Assembly: GCF_014164785.1 (NCBI RefSeq)
Contig: NZ_JACJFN010000003.1
Coordinates: forward strand, 558,001-622,000
Reading direction: 5' to 3'
DNA length: 64,000 bases
Source: Aquipseudomonas guryensis
Lineage (GTDB): Bacteria; Pseudomonadota; Gammaproteobacteria; Pseudomonadales; Pseudomonadaceae
Shown piece by piece: positions 1 through 7,441 of the stretch (position 1 is the first letter of the stretch; each line of letters opens with the position of its first letter). Made by a program: the position numbers and the translations under genes. Under the pieces are notes generated by a model. It ran no database searches. It saw nothing but the letters and a program-made list of their open reading frames with translations, and had not been told where the DNA came from.

Positions 1-564
1 GAGCTGATCGCCGACACCCTGCCCGGCTTCGCCAACTTCAATCAGCAGATTACCCAGCCCGGCGGTTTCTACTTGGGCAACGCCGCCGGCGCGCGACGCT
101 GGAACACGGAGGGCGGCAAGGCACGTTTCATCGCCCACGCCCTGCCCGAGCACCTGCTGCCGGCCGAGGTGCGCAGCCAGGAAGAACAACCCCATCTGGT
201 GCTGCAGACCCTGCGCTCCCACGACCAGTACAACACCACCCTGTATGGCCTGGATGACCGCTACCGTGGCGTGCATGGCATGCGCGAGGTGCTCTTCGTC
301 AACGCCGCGGATATCCAGCGCCTGGGCTTCGAGGCGGGGCAAAAGGTTGATCTGCTGTCACTGTGGGACGACGGCATCGAGCGGCGGGTCAGGGGTTTCA
401 CCCTGCTCGCCTATGACACTCCCGCCGGCCAGGCCGCCGCCTATTATCCGGAGACCAACCCGCTGGTGCCGCTGGACAGCTTCGGCGTCGGCAGCCACAC
501 GCCCACCTCCAAATTCATCGCCATCCGCCTGCTCCCCGCCAGCCCCGATCAGCGCATCCACTGA
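1..564 (+). CDS. FdhF/YdeP-family molybdopterin oxidoreductase alpha subunit, C-terminal part
   Basis: The reading frame is open from the first base, so this is the 3' end (187 residues) of a longer gene. The visible part has the molybdopterin-dinucleotide-binding C-terminal fold of formate-dehydrogenase-like oxidoreductases. GGFYLGN and a downstream NTEGGKARF resemble the entry to that domain, and LRSHDQYNTTLYGLDDRYRG is the segment characteristic of the FdhF/YdeP group. The catalytic Cys/Sec region and Fe-S ligands lie outside the window, so substrate and activity cannot be judged. Members of this family are cytoplasmic, roughly 700-780 residues long, and often have an fdhD-like partner, which is not visible here. 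Confidence 0.85.
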   Translation, partial: ELIADTLPGFANFNQQITQPGGFYLGNAAGARRWNTEGGKARFIAHALPEHLLPAEVRSQEEQPHLVLQTLRSHDQYNTTLYGLDDRYRGVHGMREVLFVNAADIQRLGFEAGQKVDLLSLWDDGIERRVRGFTLLAYDTPAGQAAAYYPETNPLVPLDSFGVGSHTPTSKFIAIRLLPASPDQRIH

Positions 565-765
565 CCTGCGGCAAGGCCCGTCACCGCAGCATCTGCTCTG
601 ATGTCGTAACAGCTGGTTACGCCCGTGCCAAGCGAATCGCTTGAGCCGGGCGCCTGCCTCCCTGATACTGCAGCCCGATTCACGCCAGCCGGCCTGCTAT
701 ACCCAAACAACGTACCGGCCGCGTACCACCCAGGATGGCCGCACTGGTTCAAGGAGCCACCGCTA

Positions 766-1713
766 ATGATGAAAAGAAGCGACTGGATCTGGACCATTAT
801 CGGTTTGGCCGCAGTCGTATTTTCCTGCTACCTGCTGTACCGGGAAATCCATACCATCTCCCTCGACGAGCTCACCGACAGCCTGCACGCCATTCGTGCG
901 CACAACTGGTTGATGGCCGCCGGCGCGACGCTGGGCGCCTATGTCGCTCTGGCCTGGTACGACCGCATCGCCATCGCCCACCTGGGCAAGAAGATTTCCT
1001 GGTGGTTCATCACCCTGTGCTCCTTCACCACCTACGCCCTGGCCCACAACATCGGCGCCTCGGTGTTCTCCGGCGCCGTGGTGCGCTACCGCGCCTACAC
1101 CAGCAAGGGCCTGGGGCCCCATGACATTGGTGTGCTGATTGTTTTCTGCTCGTTCACCTTTGCCCTCGGCACCCTGTTCTCCGGCGGCGTGGTACTGGTC
1201 AGCCAACCCGAGCTGATCAAGCGCGTCGCCGATGTCAGCCCCTGGCTGTCGGTGCTGATCGGCTCGCTGATGCTTGGTCTGGTGGCACTCTATGTGCTCG
1301 GCTCCTGGCGCCAGTTCAAACCCTGGAAATGGGGCAAGCTGCACGTTGAATACCCACGCCTGGGTATCGTCGCCAAGCAACTTCTGGCCGGTCCGCTGGA
1401 GCTGGCCTGCGCCGCTGCGATCATCTATTTCGCCCTGCCAGCCGATAACAACCCGGGCTACCTGGTGGTACTCGGCGTGTTCCTGGCCTCCTTCTCTCTG
1501 GCCTTGCTGTCCCACGCCCCAGGCGGCCTTGGCGTGCTGGAGGTGACCTTCCTCGCGGCGATGCCGGAACTGCCCACCGCCGACGTGCTGGCCGCCTTGA
1601 TCGTGTTCCGCGGTTTCTACCTGCTGCTGCCGTTTGCCTTGTCGCTGCTGGTGGTACTGGGCTTCGAATGGGGCCAGTGGTCGAGCCGGCGCAAGCAGCG
1701 CGAGCAGCCTTGA
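766..1713 (+). CDS. Lysylphosphatidylglycerol-synthase-type membrane protein (UPF0104)
   Basis: This is a 315-residue inner-membrane protein with about seven or eight hydrophobic segments, beginning at WTIIGLAAVVFSCYLLY. The C-terminal SHAPGGLGVLEVTF, followed by a last hydrophobic pair, matches the conserved end of the flippase-like domain (PF03706) shared by MprF and YbhN-type proteins. No soluble aminoacyl-transferase domain follows, so it is not a full MprF and its substrate is unknown. The frame is open upstream to 625, but AAGGAG at 751-756 sits correctly for the ATG at 766. A lipid translocation or envelope role is inferred from the family only. Confidence 0.8.
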   Translation: MMKRSDWIWTIIGLAAVVFSCYLLYREIHTISLDELTDSLHAIRAHNWLMAAGATLGAYVALAWYDRIAIAHLGKKISWWFITLCSFTTYALAHNIGASVFSGAVVRYRAYTSKGLGPHDIGVLIVFCSFTFALGTLFSGGVVLVSQPELIKRVADVSPWLSVLIGSLMLGLVALYVLGSWRQFKPWKWGKLHVEYPRLGIVAKQLLAGPLELACAAAIIYFALPADNNPGYLVVLGVFLASFSLALLSHAPGGLGVLEVTFLAAMPELPTADVLAALIVFRGFYLLLPFALSLLVVLGFEWGQWSSRRKQREQP

Positions 1714-1857
1714 TCAGGCCAAAAGCCCTGCTGTAGAGCCTCCAAAGCGGACCATCAAGCGTATCGATGGTTACTATTAGGAGGGTCAAGTTCTGTATTC
1801 AGGCTCCGTGAGTAGTATGGGCTCCGTACTCACTTACGCCCCCACAAGGAGCCCAAA

Positions 1858-2469
1858 ATGAAAAAGCAGATTCTCGCCAGCCTGATCCTGGCCACCCTGA
1901 CCACTTCCGCCTTCGCCCTGCCCGGCAAAGACCAGCCACCGCTGACCGAAGTCAAAGCCGCCCACAGCAGCGAAACCCTCAGCGAAAACGGTAGCGAGCG
2001 CACCAAGGCTTTCCATGTAGCCGAGGATGGCGCAGAACGCACCAAGTCCTTCCGCGTAGCTGAAGGTGGTGCAGATCGCCTGAACCAGCGTGACGATATC
2101 GCCGAGAACGGCTCCGAGCGCACCAAGGCATTCCGCGTAGCTGAAGGTGGTGCCGACCGTCTGCACCAGCGTGACGATGTCGCCGAAAACGGCTCCGAAC
2201 GCACCAAGTCCTTCCGCGTAGCTGAAGGTGGTGCCGACCGTCTGAACCAGCGTGACGATGTCGCCGAAAACGGCTCCGAACGTACCAAGGCATTCCGCGT
2301 AGCTGAAGGTGGTGCCGACCGTCTGAACCAGCGTGACGATGTCGCCGAGAACGGCTCCGAACGCACCAAGGCATTCCGCGTAGCTGAAGGCGGTGCCGAC
2401 CGCCTGAACCAGCGTGACGATGTCGCTGAGAACGGCTCCGAGCGCACCAAGGCATTCCGCGTAGCCTGA
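1858..2469 (+). CDS. Secreted tandem-repeat protein (27-residue repeats)
   Basis: This is a 203-residue protein with a clear Sec signal peptide (MKKQ..., cleavage near ATTSAFA-LPG at residue 20/21). A short linker is followed by a repeat array. Four 27-residue units starting AENGSERTK begin at residues 82, 109, 136 and 163, a 14-residue partial unit closes the protein, and degenerate units occupy 42-81. Each unit has two half-repeats, ENGSERTKAFRVA and EGGADRLNQRDDVA, and is highly charged with no cysteine. AAGGAG at 1846-1851 fixes the start, and a terminator follows at 2549. From memory, short Pseudomonas exported proteins with AEGGxDR-like repeats are sometimes labelled phage infection protein. 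That label is unverified and I assign no function. Confidence 0.85.
   Translation: MKKQILASLILATLTTSAFALPGKDQPPLTEVKAAHSSETLSENGSERTKAFHVAEDGAERTKSFRVAEGGADRLNQRDDIAENGSERTKAFRVAEGGADRLHQRDDVAENGSERTKSFRVAEGGADRLNQRDDVAENGSERTKAFRVAEGGADRLNQRDDVAENGSERTKAFRVAEGGADRLNQRDDVAENGSERTKAFRVA
2101..2466 (+). repeat. 81-bp tandem repeat array inside the secreted protein gene
   Basis: Four complete 81-bp units run at 2101-2181, 2182-2262, 2263-2343 and 2344-2424, and a 42-bp partial unit ends at 2466. A degenerate unit precedes them from about 1978. The units differ at only a few positions, mostly synonymous or K-S/K-A and N/H changes. The period is a multiple of three, so unit gain or loss keeps the frame. 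The near identity at DNA level suggests recent duplication or gene conversion. Confidence 0.9.
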
Positions 2470-2548
2470 AGCCAGCAGGCCTCTCACGCTGATCGATATC
2501 CGCCAGCAGTAAGGTCTTGCCAGTGACGCACTACAACCCAGCCGAACG

Positions 2549-2581
2549 AGCCGGTGACTGCCCAGCATTCACCGGCTTTTT
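2549..2581 (+). terminator. Rho-independent terminator after the repeat-protein gene
   Basis: A nine-base stem, AGCCGGTGA at 2549-2557 with TCACCGGC(T) at 2569-2577, flanks an 11-base loop and runs into a T tract ending at 2581. It lies 80 bp after the repeat-protein stop and before the methyltransferase, separating the two transcripts. Confidence 0.75.
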
Positions 2582-2663
2582 CATGCCCGACGACAGACCC
2601 GACTGGGCGCGCTATAGCTGACTGCCTTATAGTCCTCCCCGACCAGAATCAGGCAGGGCAGCC

Positions 2664-3386
2664 ATGCACACCATCGAGCGGATCTACCCCAAAGATCTCG
2701 ACCCGCACAGCAGCGACGACCAGAACACCCTGCGCATCCACATGGAGCGCTACGAGTTCGCCGCCAGCCAGCTCAGCGGCGAGCGCATTCTCGACATGGC
2801 CTGTGGCTGCGGCTACGGCACCGCCCTACTGGCCGAGCGCAATCCGCAACGGCAGATCACCGGGGTCGATATCGACCCGGCCGCCATTGCCTACGCCCAG
2901 CAGCATTACCAGCTACCCAACCTGCGCTACGTCTGCGCCGATGCCGAGCTTTTCGCCGCCGAGCAAGCGTTCGACAGCATCGTCAGCCTGGAAACCATCG
3001 AACACCTGCCCAGCCCGCAGCGCCTGATCGACAACTACGCCCGCCTATTGGCCGCAGGGGGTCGAGTGATCGCCTCGGTGCCGATCACCCCGACCCTGGA
3101 CGGCAACCCGCACCACCTGCACGACTTCAGCCGTCGCTCGTTCTTCGCCCTGTTCCGCCAGCATGGTCTGCGCCCGCAGGAGCACTTCGAGCAGATCCAG
3201 TGGTGGCAGTTCAAGGGGTTGTTCTCCAAGCGCCCGGATCAGGCCAAGCAACATCGCTCGGAAGGCGTTGGCAATGCCGTGCTGCTGTACTACCAACGGC
3301 ACCCGCTATACCTGTTCGCCCGCCTCGGCTCGATGCTGCGTTACGGCTTCAGCAACCGCTACCTGACCTGCTCGTTCCAGCGCTAA
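2664..3386 (+). CDS. Class I SAM-dependent methyltransferase
   Basis: This is a 240-residue cytosolic enzyme of the Methyltransf_11 type. Motif I is ILDMACGCGYGTALLA (about residues 43-58), the acidic ribose-binding motif II is ITGVDID, and FDSIVSLETIEHL is motif IV with the usual post-II segment. The C-terminal third (HHLHDFSRRSF onward) resembles the lid region of small-molecule or sugar/lipid methyltransferases, but the acceptor cannot be read from sequence. AGGCAGGG just upstream supports the ATG at 2664. It stands alone between a terminator and a REP-like hairpin. Confidence 0.8.
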   Translation: MHTIERIYPKDLDPHSSDDQNTLRIHMERYEFAASQLSGERILDMACGCGYGTALLAERNPQRQITGVDIDPAAIAYAQQHYQLPNLRYVCADAELFAAEQAFDSIVSLETIEHLPSPQRLIDNYARLLAAGGRVIASVPITPTLDGNPHHLHDFSRRSFFALFRQHGLRPQEHFEQIQWWQFKGLFSKRPDQAKQHRSEGVGNAVLLYYQRHPLYLFARLGSMLRYGFSNRYLTCSFQR

Positions 3387-3404
3387 CCCCACCCGACCCG
3401 TGCC

Positions 3405-3469
3405 GTAGGATCGAGTTCTGCTCGCGGATCAGCCCCCTACCCAGCTTCGCGAGCAGAGCTCGCCCCTAC
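3405..3469. repeat. REP-like imperfect palindrome between convergent genes
   Basis: GTAGGATCGAGTTCTGCTCG and the following bases at 3405-3426 pair with the arm at 3448-3469 (CGCGAGCAGAGCTCG... through CCCCTAC). The two arms are about 22 bases with a few mismatches. The element fills the gap between the methyltransferase and the desB stop, which are convergent, so it may also act as a bidirectional terminator. GAGC-rich palindromes of this kind are common between Pseudomonas genes. Confidence 0.65.
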
Positions 3470-3471
3470 AG

Positions 3472-4554
3472 CTAGGCGGCAACTACGTCCGCCTGCGGCA
3501 CACGGTACTTCCAGATACGCCGCATCACCGTGGCCAGTTGCGCACTGAAACTGCCGCAGTTGTAGACTTGGCCATAACGCTCAGCGATCTCACGCACCTC
3601 CACGGCCAGGGCGGCATAACGCCGCGCCGGCAGATCGGGAAACAGGTGGTGCTCGATCTGGTGACTGAGGTTGCCGGTGAGAATGTGGAACAGCTTGCCG
3701 CCACTCAGGTTGCTCGACCCGCGCAGCTGGCGCAGGTACCAGTGGCCACGACTCTCGCCGACTACCGAATCCTTGCTGAATACCGCCGCCTGCTCGGTGA
3801 AGTGGCCGCAGAAGATCACCGCAAAGGTCCACAGGTTGCGCAGCAGGTTGGCCAGCACGTTGCCCGCCAGCACAGCCAGGGCGTTGACGCCCAGCAGCAG
3901 GGCCAGCAGCGGGAAGAACAGGTAGTCCTTGCACCACTGGCGCAGCACCTTGGCATTGAACTGGCGCAGCAGCGGACGCAGCTCGTCCTTGCTCATCTTG
4001 CCCTTGTAGACCTGATCCAGGCGCAGGTGCTGGATGGCAATCGAGTACTGGAACAGCAGCGCCTGCAAGGTCACCCACAGCGGTTGCCAGCGGTAGAAGG
4101 GCTTCCAGCGCTGCTCGGGAAACAGCCGCACCAGGCCGTAGCCGACGTCGTCATCCATGCCCAGCACATTGGTCCAGGTGTGGTGCACATGGTTGTGGGT
4201 GTGCCGCCAGAAATCGGCCGGGCCGGCGATATCCCACTCGTAGCGGCGCCCAGCAAACTCCGGATCGTTCATCCAGTCGTACTGGCCATGGATGACGTTA
4301 TGGCCCAGCTCCATGTTCTCGAGGATCTTGCCCAGCCCCAGCAACAGGGTGCCGAGCAGCCAGGTTGGCGGGAACCAGCCCAGCATCAGCAGCGCCCGCC
4401 CACTCCAGCAGCACAGCCGCACCGCACCGCGCACCCGGCGGATATAGCGCGCATCCGCTGCCCCCAGGTCGGCCAGGGTACGACTGCGCAGGGCATCCAG
4501 TTCGGCGCCAAAGGCATCCAGTTCCTCACGGCTCAGTTCGCGATCGCTACGCAT
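3472..4554 (-). CDS. desB: Acyl-CoA fatty acid desaturase DesB-like
   Basis: This is a 360-residue membrane di-iron desaturase. The three histidine clusters of the family are present: GHNVIHGQYDW (H85/H89), HTHNHVHHTW (about 118-125) and SHQIEHHLFPDLP near the C terminus. Hydrophobic pairs lie around 50-75 and 200-240. In P. aeruginosa DesB (PA4888) introduces a delta-9 double bond into saturated acyl-CoAs, using electrons from DesC. The start at 4554 is supported by GAGGTG six bases upstream, and a longer open frame reaches 4638 without support. It is 41 bp downstream of desC, so the two form an operon controlled by the DesT boxes upstream of desC. Confidence 0.88.
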   Translation of the reverse strand: MRSDRELSREELDAFGAELDALRSRTLADLGAADARYIRRVRGAVRLCCWSGRALLMLGWFPPTWLLGTLLLGLGKILENMELGHNVIHGQYDWMNDPEFAGRRYEWDIAGPADFWRHTHNHVHHTWTNVLGMDDDVGYGLVRLFPEQRWKPFYRWQPLWVTLQALLFQYSIAIQHLRLDQVYKGKMSKDELRPLLRQFNAKVLRQWCKDYLFFPLLALLLGVNALAVLAGNVLANLLRNLWTFAVIFCGHFTEQAAVFSKDSVVGESRGHWYLRQLRGSSNLSGGKLFHILTGNLSHQIEHHLFPDLPARRYAALAVEVREIAERYGQVYNCGSFSAQLATVMRRIWKYRVPQADVVAA

Positions 4555-4595
4555 AGTCGTCACCTCGGTTTGCCTGCCGCTCCGACAGGCGAGAA

Positions 4596-5684
4596 TTACA
4601 GATCGATGTCCACATCGCCCACCGGCGCACTGATGCACAGGCGGATCGGCTGGCCCGGTTCGGCGAACAGCGCGCCATTGCGCAAATCGCGCACCGTGCC
4701 ACTGAGCAGGGTGCAGGTGCAGCTGGCGCAGATGCCCTGGCGACAGCCATGAGACGGGCGCAGGCCGGCGGCCTCGGCTTGCTCGAGCAGGCTACGCGCA
4801 CTGTCCCCCGTGACCTGCTGGCGCGTGCGGGCAAAACCCAGGCGCACTGCACTGCCCGGTTGGACGCTGCGCTCAGGGGCGGTAAAGGCTTCCACCTGTA
4901 GCGGCCCACGCCAGTGCTGGGCGACGGTCTCAACGAAGCCGGCCGGTCCGCAGGCCAGCACGTTGTCCAGTTCCAACCCCTGCAGATGCTCGCCGGTAAA
5001 GCGCCCGCGCAGTGAGTCATCCGCCGCCGGCTCGCCGGTCAGCGCCCAGCGCACGCTCAGGTTCGGATGGTGCTGCATTAGCTGCTGCAGCTCCTCGACA
5101 AAAGGCCGCTGACCCTGCTCACGGATGTAGTGCAGCAGGCTGATCGGCGCGGCGAAACCACGCGCCAGCGCCTCGCGCAGCAAGCCGAGTAAGGGTGTGA
5201 TGCCACTGCCGGCAGCCAACAGGACGACGCCGGCAGACTCCTGCGGCCAGCACAGCTCACCCTGGGCCTGACCCAGTTCCAGAACGCCGCCGACAGCCAG
5301 ATGATCGAGCAGGCGATTGGACAAACGCCCGCCCGGCTGGCGACGGATCGCCAGCTCGATGCGCCCGCCGCAACCGACGCGGGTCAGGCTGTAACTGCGA
5401 CTGTGGCGCACGCCGTCCAGCTGCAGGTACAGCTGCACATGCTGGCCGGCGCGCCAGCCGCGCGCATTGCCATTGCAACGCAGGCGCAGGGCGAGCATGT
5501 CTTCGGCCACCCACTCGCGCCCCTCGACGCGCGCAAACACCCGGTTCAAGCGCCAGCCTGGCTGCAGCCAGGCCAATACGGCATCCACCTCGGCCTCACG
5601 CAACCAGCGCCGCTTCACCAGCCAGCGCAGCGGCTGCAGCAAAGGAGTCAGGACACGCGACCAGCTCATCGGGATTAGGGTCAT
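4596..5684 (-). CDS. desC: Ferredoxin reductase-type electron donor for the desaturase (DesC-like)
   Basis: This 362-residue protein has a flavodoxin-reductase layout: an N-terminal FAD-binding barrel (about 40-140, with RSYSLTRVG as the flavin-binding segment), an NAD(P)-binding domain starting at LLAAGSGITPLLG, and a C-terminal plant-type 2Fe-2S domain. The cluster ligands appear in SHGCRQGICASCTC with a later cysteine in RLCISAP. It should pass electrons from NAD(P)H to DesB. The frame is open to 5726, but GGAG seven bases before the ATG at 5684 picks that start. The proximal DesT box lies only 12 bp upstream of the start codon. Confidence 0.87.
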   Translation of the reverse strand: MTLIPMSWSRVLTPLLQPLRWLVKRRWLREAEVDAVLAWLQPGWRLNRVFARVEGREWVAEDMLALRLRCNGNARGWRAGQHVQLYLQLDGVRHSRSYSLTRVGCGGRIELAIRRQPGGRLSNRLLDHLAVGGVLELGQAQGELCWPQESAGVVLLAAGSGITPLLGLLREALARGFAAPISLLHYIREQGQRPFVEELQQLMQHHPNLSVRWALTGEPAADDSLRGRFTGEHLQGLELDNVLACGPAGFVETVAQHWRGPLQVEAFTAPERSVQPGSAVRLGFARTRQQVTGDSARSLLEQAEAAGLRPSHGCRQGICASCTCTLLSGTVRDLRNGALFAEPGQPIRLCISAPVGDVDIDL

Positions 5685-5695
5685 GGCACAACTCC

Positions 5696-5713
5696 AGTGA
5701 ACACTTGTACACA
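5696..5713. promoter_or_regulatory. Proximal DesT-type operator
   Basis: AGTGAACACTTGTACACA is an imperfect 18-bp palindrome (GTG.ACA..TGT.CAC symmetry) directly upstream of desC and downstream of the proposed -10. It shares AGTnAACACTyGTACAC with a second box exactly 40 bp away. Assignment to DesT rests on its position and on the known repression of desCB by DesT in P. aeruginosa. Confidence 0.65.
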
Positions 5714-5741
5714 AAATGGCAGACACTCACCACTCAGTCAA
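5713..5741 (-). promoter_or_regulatory. Probable sigma-70 promoter of desC-desB
   Basis: On the minus strand TTGACT (5741-5736) and CATTTT (5718-5713) are separated by exactly 17 bases and point at desC. The -35 is near consensus and the -10 is weak. The -35 is the end of the distal operator and the -10 abuts the proximal operator, so a bound repressor would cover both. Confidence 0.55.
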
Positions 5742-5753
5742 CACTCGTACACT
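5736..5753. promoter_or_regulatory. Distal DesT-type operator
   Basis: AGTCAACACTCGTACACT is an imperfect palindrome with the same AGTnAACACTyGTACAC core as the proximal box, in the same orientation and 40 bp from it. That is close to four helical turns, placing both on one face of the DNA. It contains the predicted -35 of the desC promoter. Confidence 0.62.
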
Positions 5754-5787
5754 GAAAAGCCGGTTCGACGCCAACAAAGCGCATTGA

Positions 5788-6055
5788 TAGGGTCTGCTGC
5801 CGTTTCGCCGCGACCGCGACGGAGCCCGTTTTTTCGCGGGGCTAGGCGCGAGACGCGAGGTTTGGTCGTCCAAATGAGCCGTCGAGCAACGACGTCCCGC
5901 GAAAAAATGGGCCCGTCCCTTCGGGTTGCGCGGAAAATCTCGCCATGCGTCGTTGCGGGACTTGCCAAGGGAATGACCATTGCCGGCGTCCCACGCCTAG
6001 CCTGGCGAGATTTTTCGCTGCAACGCGGCTTGCGCCGAAACGGCAACAGACCCTA
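5788..6055. repeat. 268-bp palindromic non-coding element (MITE-like)
   Basis: The ends are 20-bp terminal inverted repeats with one mismatch: TAGGGTCTGCTGCCGTTTCG on the left, and on the right the reverse complement of TAGGGTCTGTTGCCGTTTCG. Two internal hairpins are evident. CCCGTTTTTTCGCGGG (about 5827-5842) pairs with CCCGCGAAAAAATGGG (about 5897-5912), and GAAAATCTCGCCA (about 5933-5945) pairs with TGGCGAGATTTTTC (about 6003-6016). As RNA or ssDNA it would fold as a three-way structure. No credible gene lies inside, and no clear target-site duplication is visible. It occupies most of the 345-bp gap between the DesT operators and desT. Confidence 0.8.
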
Positions 6056-6098
6056 GAGTGCGGCGCAAACCCGCAGCAGGCCGGAACACCGAGAGCCC

Positions 6099-6734
6099 AT
6101 GTCGCCACGCGCCACACAGAAACAGCAGACCCGTCACGCCCTGATGGAGGCCGCCCGTGAGCTGATGGACAGCAACCGCGGCTTCGACAGCCTGAGCCTG
6201 CGCGAAGTCAGCCGCGCCGCCGGGATCGTGCCGACCGGCTTCTACCGCCACTTCGAAGACATGGACCAGCTGGGCCTGGCGCTGGTCGCCGAGGTTGGCG
6301 AGACCTTCCGCAACGCCATCCGTGCAGTGCGCCACCACGAGTTCGAGCTGGGCGGGGTGATCGACGCATCGGTGCGCATATTCCTCGCCGCTGTCACCGC
6401 CGATCGCTCGCAATTCCTCTTCCTCGCCCGCGAGCAATACGGTGGCTCGCTGTCGGTGCGACTGGCGATCGGCACCCTGCGCGCCAGCATCGCCGCCGAC
6501 CTGGTCGCCGACCTGAGCCAGATGCCCAAGCTGCAACACCTCGAACGCCCAGCGCTGGACGTACTCGCCGACCTGGTGGTGAAGACCGTGTTCGCCACCC
6601 TGCCGGAACTGATCGACCCACCGGCGGCCTCCCTGCCGGCGCACCTGACCCCGGAAGCGAAGATGATCCAGCAGCTGCGCTTTATCTTCGTCGGCGCCAA
6701 GCTGTGGCGCGGCCTGGGCGGCGGCGACGAGTAA
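6099..6734 (+). CDS. desT: TetR-family regulator DesT (FabR-like)
   Basis: This 211-residue regulator has an N-terminal TetR helix-turn-helix (about residues 10-55; SLREVSRAAGIVPTGFYRHF is the recognition region) and an all-helical ligand domain typical of FabR/DesT. In P. aeruginosa DesT senses the saturated/unsaturated acyl-CoA balance and represses desCB when unsaturated acyl-CoAs are bound. Divergence from desC-desB fits this role. It differs from a simple divergent pair because a 268-bp structured repeat lies between the operators and the desT start. The ATG at 6099 gives the expected family length. Confidence 0.85.
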   Translation: MSPRATQKQQTRHALMEAARELMDSNRGFDSLSLREVSRAAGIVPTGFYRHFEDMDQLGLALVAEVGETFRNAIRAVRHHEFELGGVIDASVRIFLAAVTADRSQFLFLAREQYGGSLSVRLAIGTLRASIAADLVADLSQMPKLQHLERPALDVLADLVVKTVFATLPELIDPPAASLPAHLTPEAKMIQQLRFIFVGAKLWRGLGGGDE

Positions 6735-6769
6735 GCACCGCACAGGTGAGGCGCCGACCACAGGCTGAT

Positions 6770-6806
6770 TGCACCAAAATCAGCCAAGATAACCAGGCGC
6801 GCACCA
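6770..6806. promoter_or_regulatory. Candidate NtrC-type half sites upstream of ureE
   Basis: TGCACCAAAA at 6770 and CGCACCAAAA at 6800 are directly repeated 30 bp apart. TGCACCA is the half-site of the NtrC consensus. They lie roughly 65-100 bp upstream of the sigma-54 promoter, the usual enhancer distance. Only half sites are visible, so the assignment is tentative. Confidence 0.45.
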
Positions 6807-6869
6807 AAACAGAACAACCAGCAGCCCTGTAATCAGGCACGACCGCCCATCGCGCCGCCTGCGGCGGAA

Positions 6870-6886
6870 TTGGCAAGGCCCTTGCT
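6870..6886 (+). promoter_or_regulatory. Sigma-54 promoter of the ureEFG operon
   Basis: TTGGCAAGGCCCTTGCT has the invariant GG (6872-6873) and GC (6884-6885) separated by exactly ten bases, and it matches TGGCAnnNNNNTTGCT well. It lies about 36 bp before the ureE start. Nitrogen-controlled urease expression through RpoN/NtrC is established in many bacteria, so the position makes functional sense. Confidence 0.7.
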
Positions 6887-6922
6887 CTAGCTCCAGCACT
6901 CTCCTCTGGCTGGAAGCCCGAC

Positions 6923-7423
6923 ATGCTGGTGATCCACCACCGCCTCGAACCCCAGGCGCACTGGGACGAAGAGCTGCACCTGAACTTCGATGCGCGCAGC
7001 AAGAGCCGCCTGCGCTGCTTCAGCGCGAGCGGCGAGGATGTCGGCCTGTTCCTTGAGCGTGGCCAGTCGCCGCTGCGTGATGGCGACTTCCTGCGTGCCC
7101 AGGACGGCCGCATCGTGCGCGTCTGCGCCCGCCCGGAAACCCTGCTGCACGTCACCTGTGAGAGCAATTTCGAACTGACCCGCGCCGCCTACCACCTGGG
7201 CAATCGCCACGTCGCCCTGCAACTGGGTGACGGCTGGCTGCGCCTGCTCGACGACTATGTGCTGAAAGCCATGCTCGACCAGCTCGGCGCCACCACCTGC
7301 ACGGTGGAGGCCGCGTTCCAGCCGGAACATGGCGCCTATGGCGGCGGTCATCATCACTCCCACGCGGGCGATGCCGAATTCAGCTATGCCCCACGCCTGC
7401 ACCAGTTTGGCGGACGCCTGTGA
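6923..7423 (+). CDS. ureE: Urease accessory nickel metallochaperone UreE
   Basis: This 166-residue cytosolic protein delivers nickel during urease activation. The N-terminal peptide-binding domain runs to about residue 70. The nickel-binding C-terminal domain contains NRHVALQLGDGWLRLLDDYV, and the tail is histidine-rich (GGGHHHSHAG). GGAAG about eight bases upstream supports the ATG at 6923. It is the first gene of ureE-ureF-ureG-ureJ, all closely spaced on the plus strand. The structural genes ureABC and ureD are not in this window; in PAO1 they lie at a nearby separate locus. Confidence 0.93.
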   Translation: MLVIHHRLEPQAHWDEELHLNFDARSKSRLRCFSASGEDVGLFLERGQSPLRDGDFLRAQDGRIVRVCARPETLLHVTCESNFELTRAAYHLGNRHVALQLGDGWLRLLDDYVLKAMLDQLGATTCTVEAAFQPEHGAYGGGHHHSHAGDAEFSYAPRLHQFGGRL

Positions 7424-7441
7424 GCCAAACGGAACCACGCC

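Noticed and set aside
2101-2466. Tandem repeats considered as a CRISPR array
   Set aside because: Units are 81 bp, contiguous and coding, with no short repeats separated by unique spacers and no cas genes nearby.
1830-2568. Three long reading frames on the minus strand across the tandem-repeat gene (up to 244 codons)
   Set aside because: The 81-bp period is a multiple of three, so absence of stops in one unit repeats through all units. There are no ribosome sites, and the plus frame has a signal peptide and strong ribosome site.
5738-6056. Short reading frames inside the 268-bp palindromic element
   Set aside because: They read through both arms of a palindrome in several frames, lack ribosome sites and do not resemble proteins.
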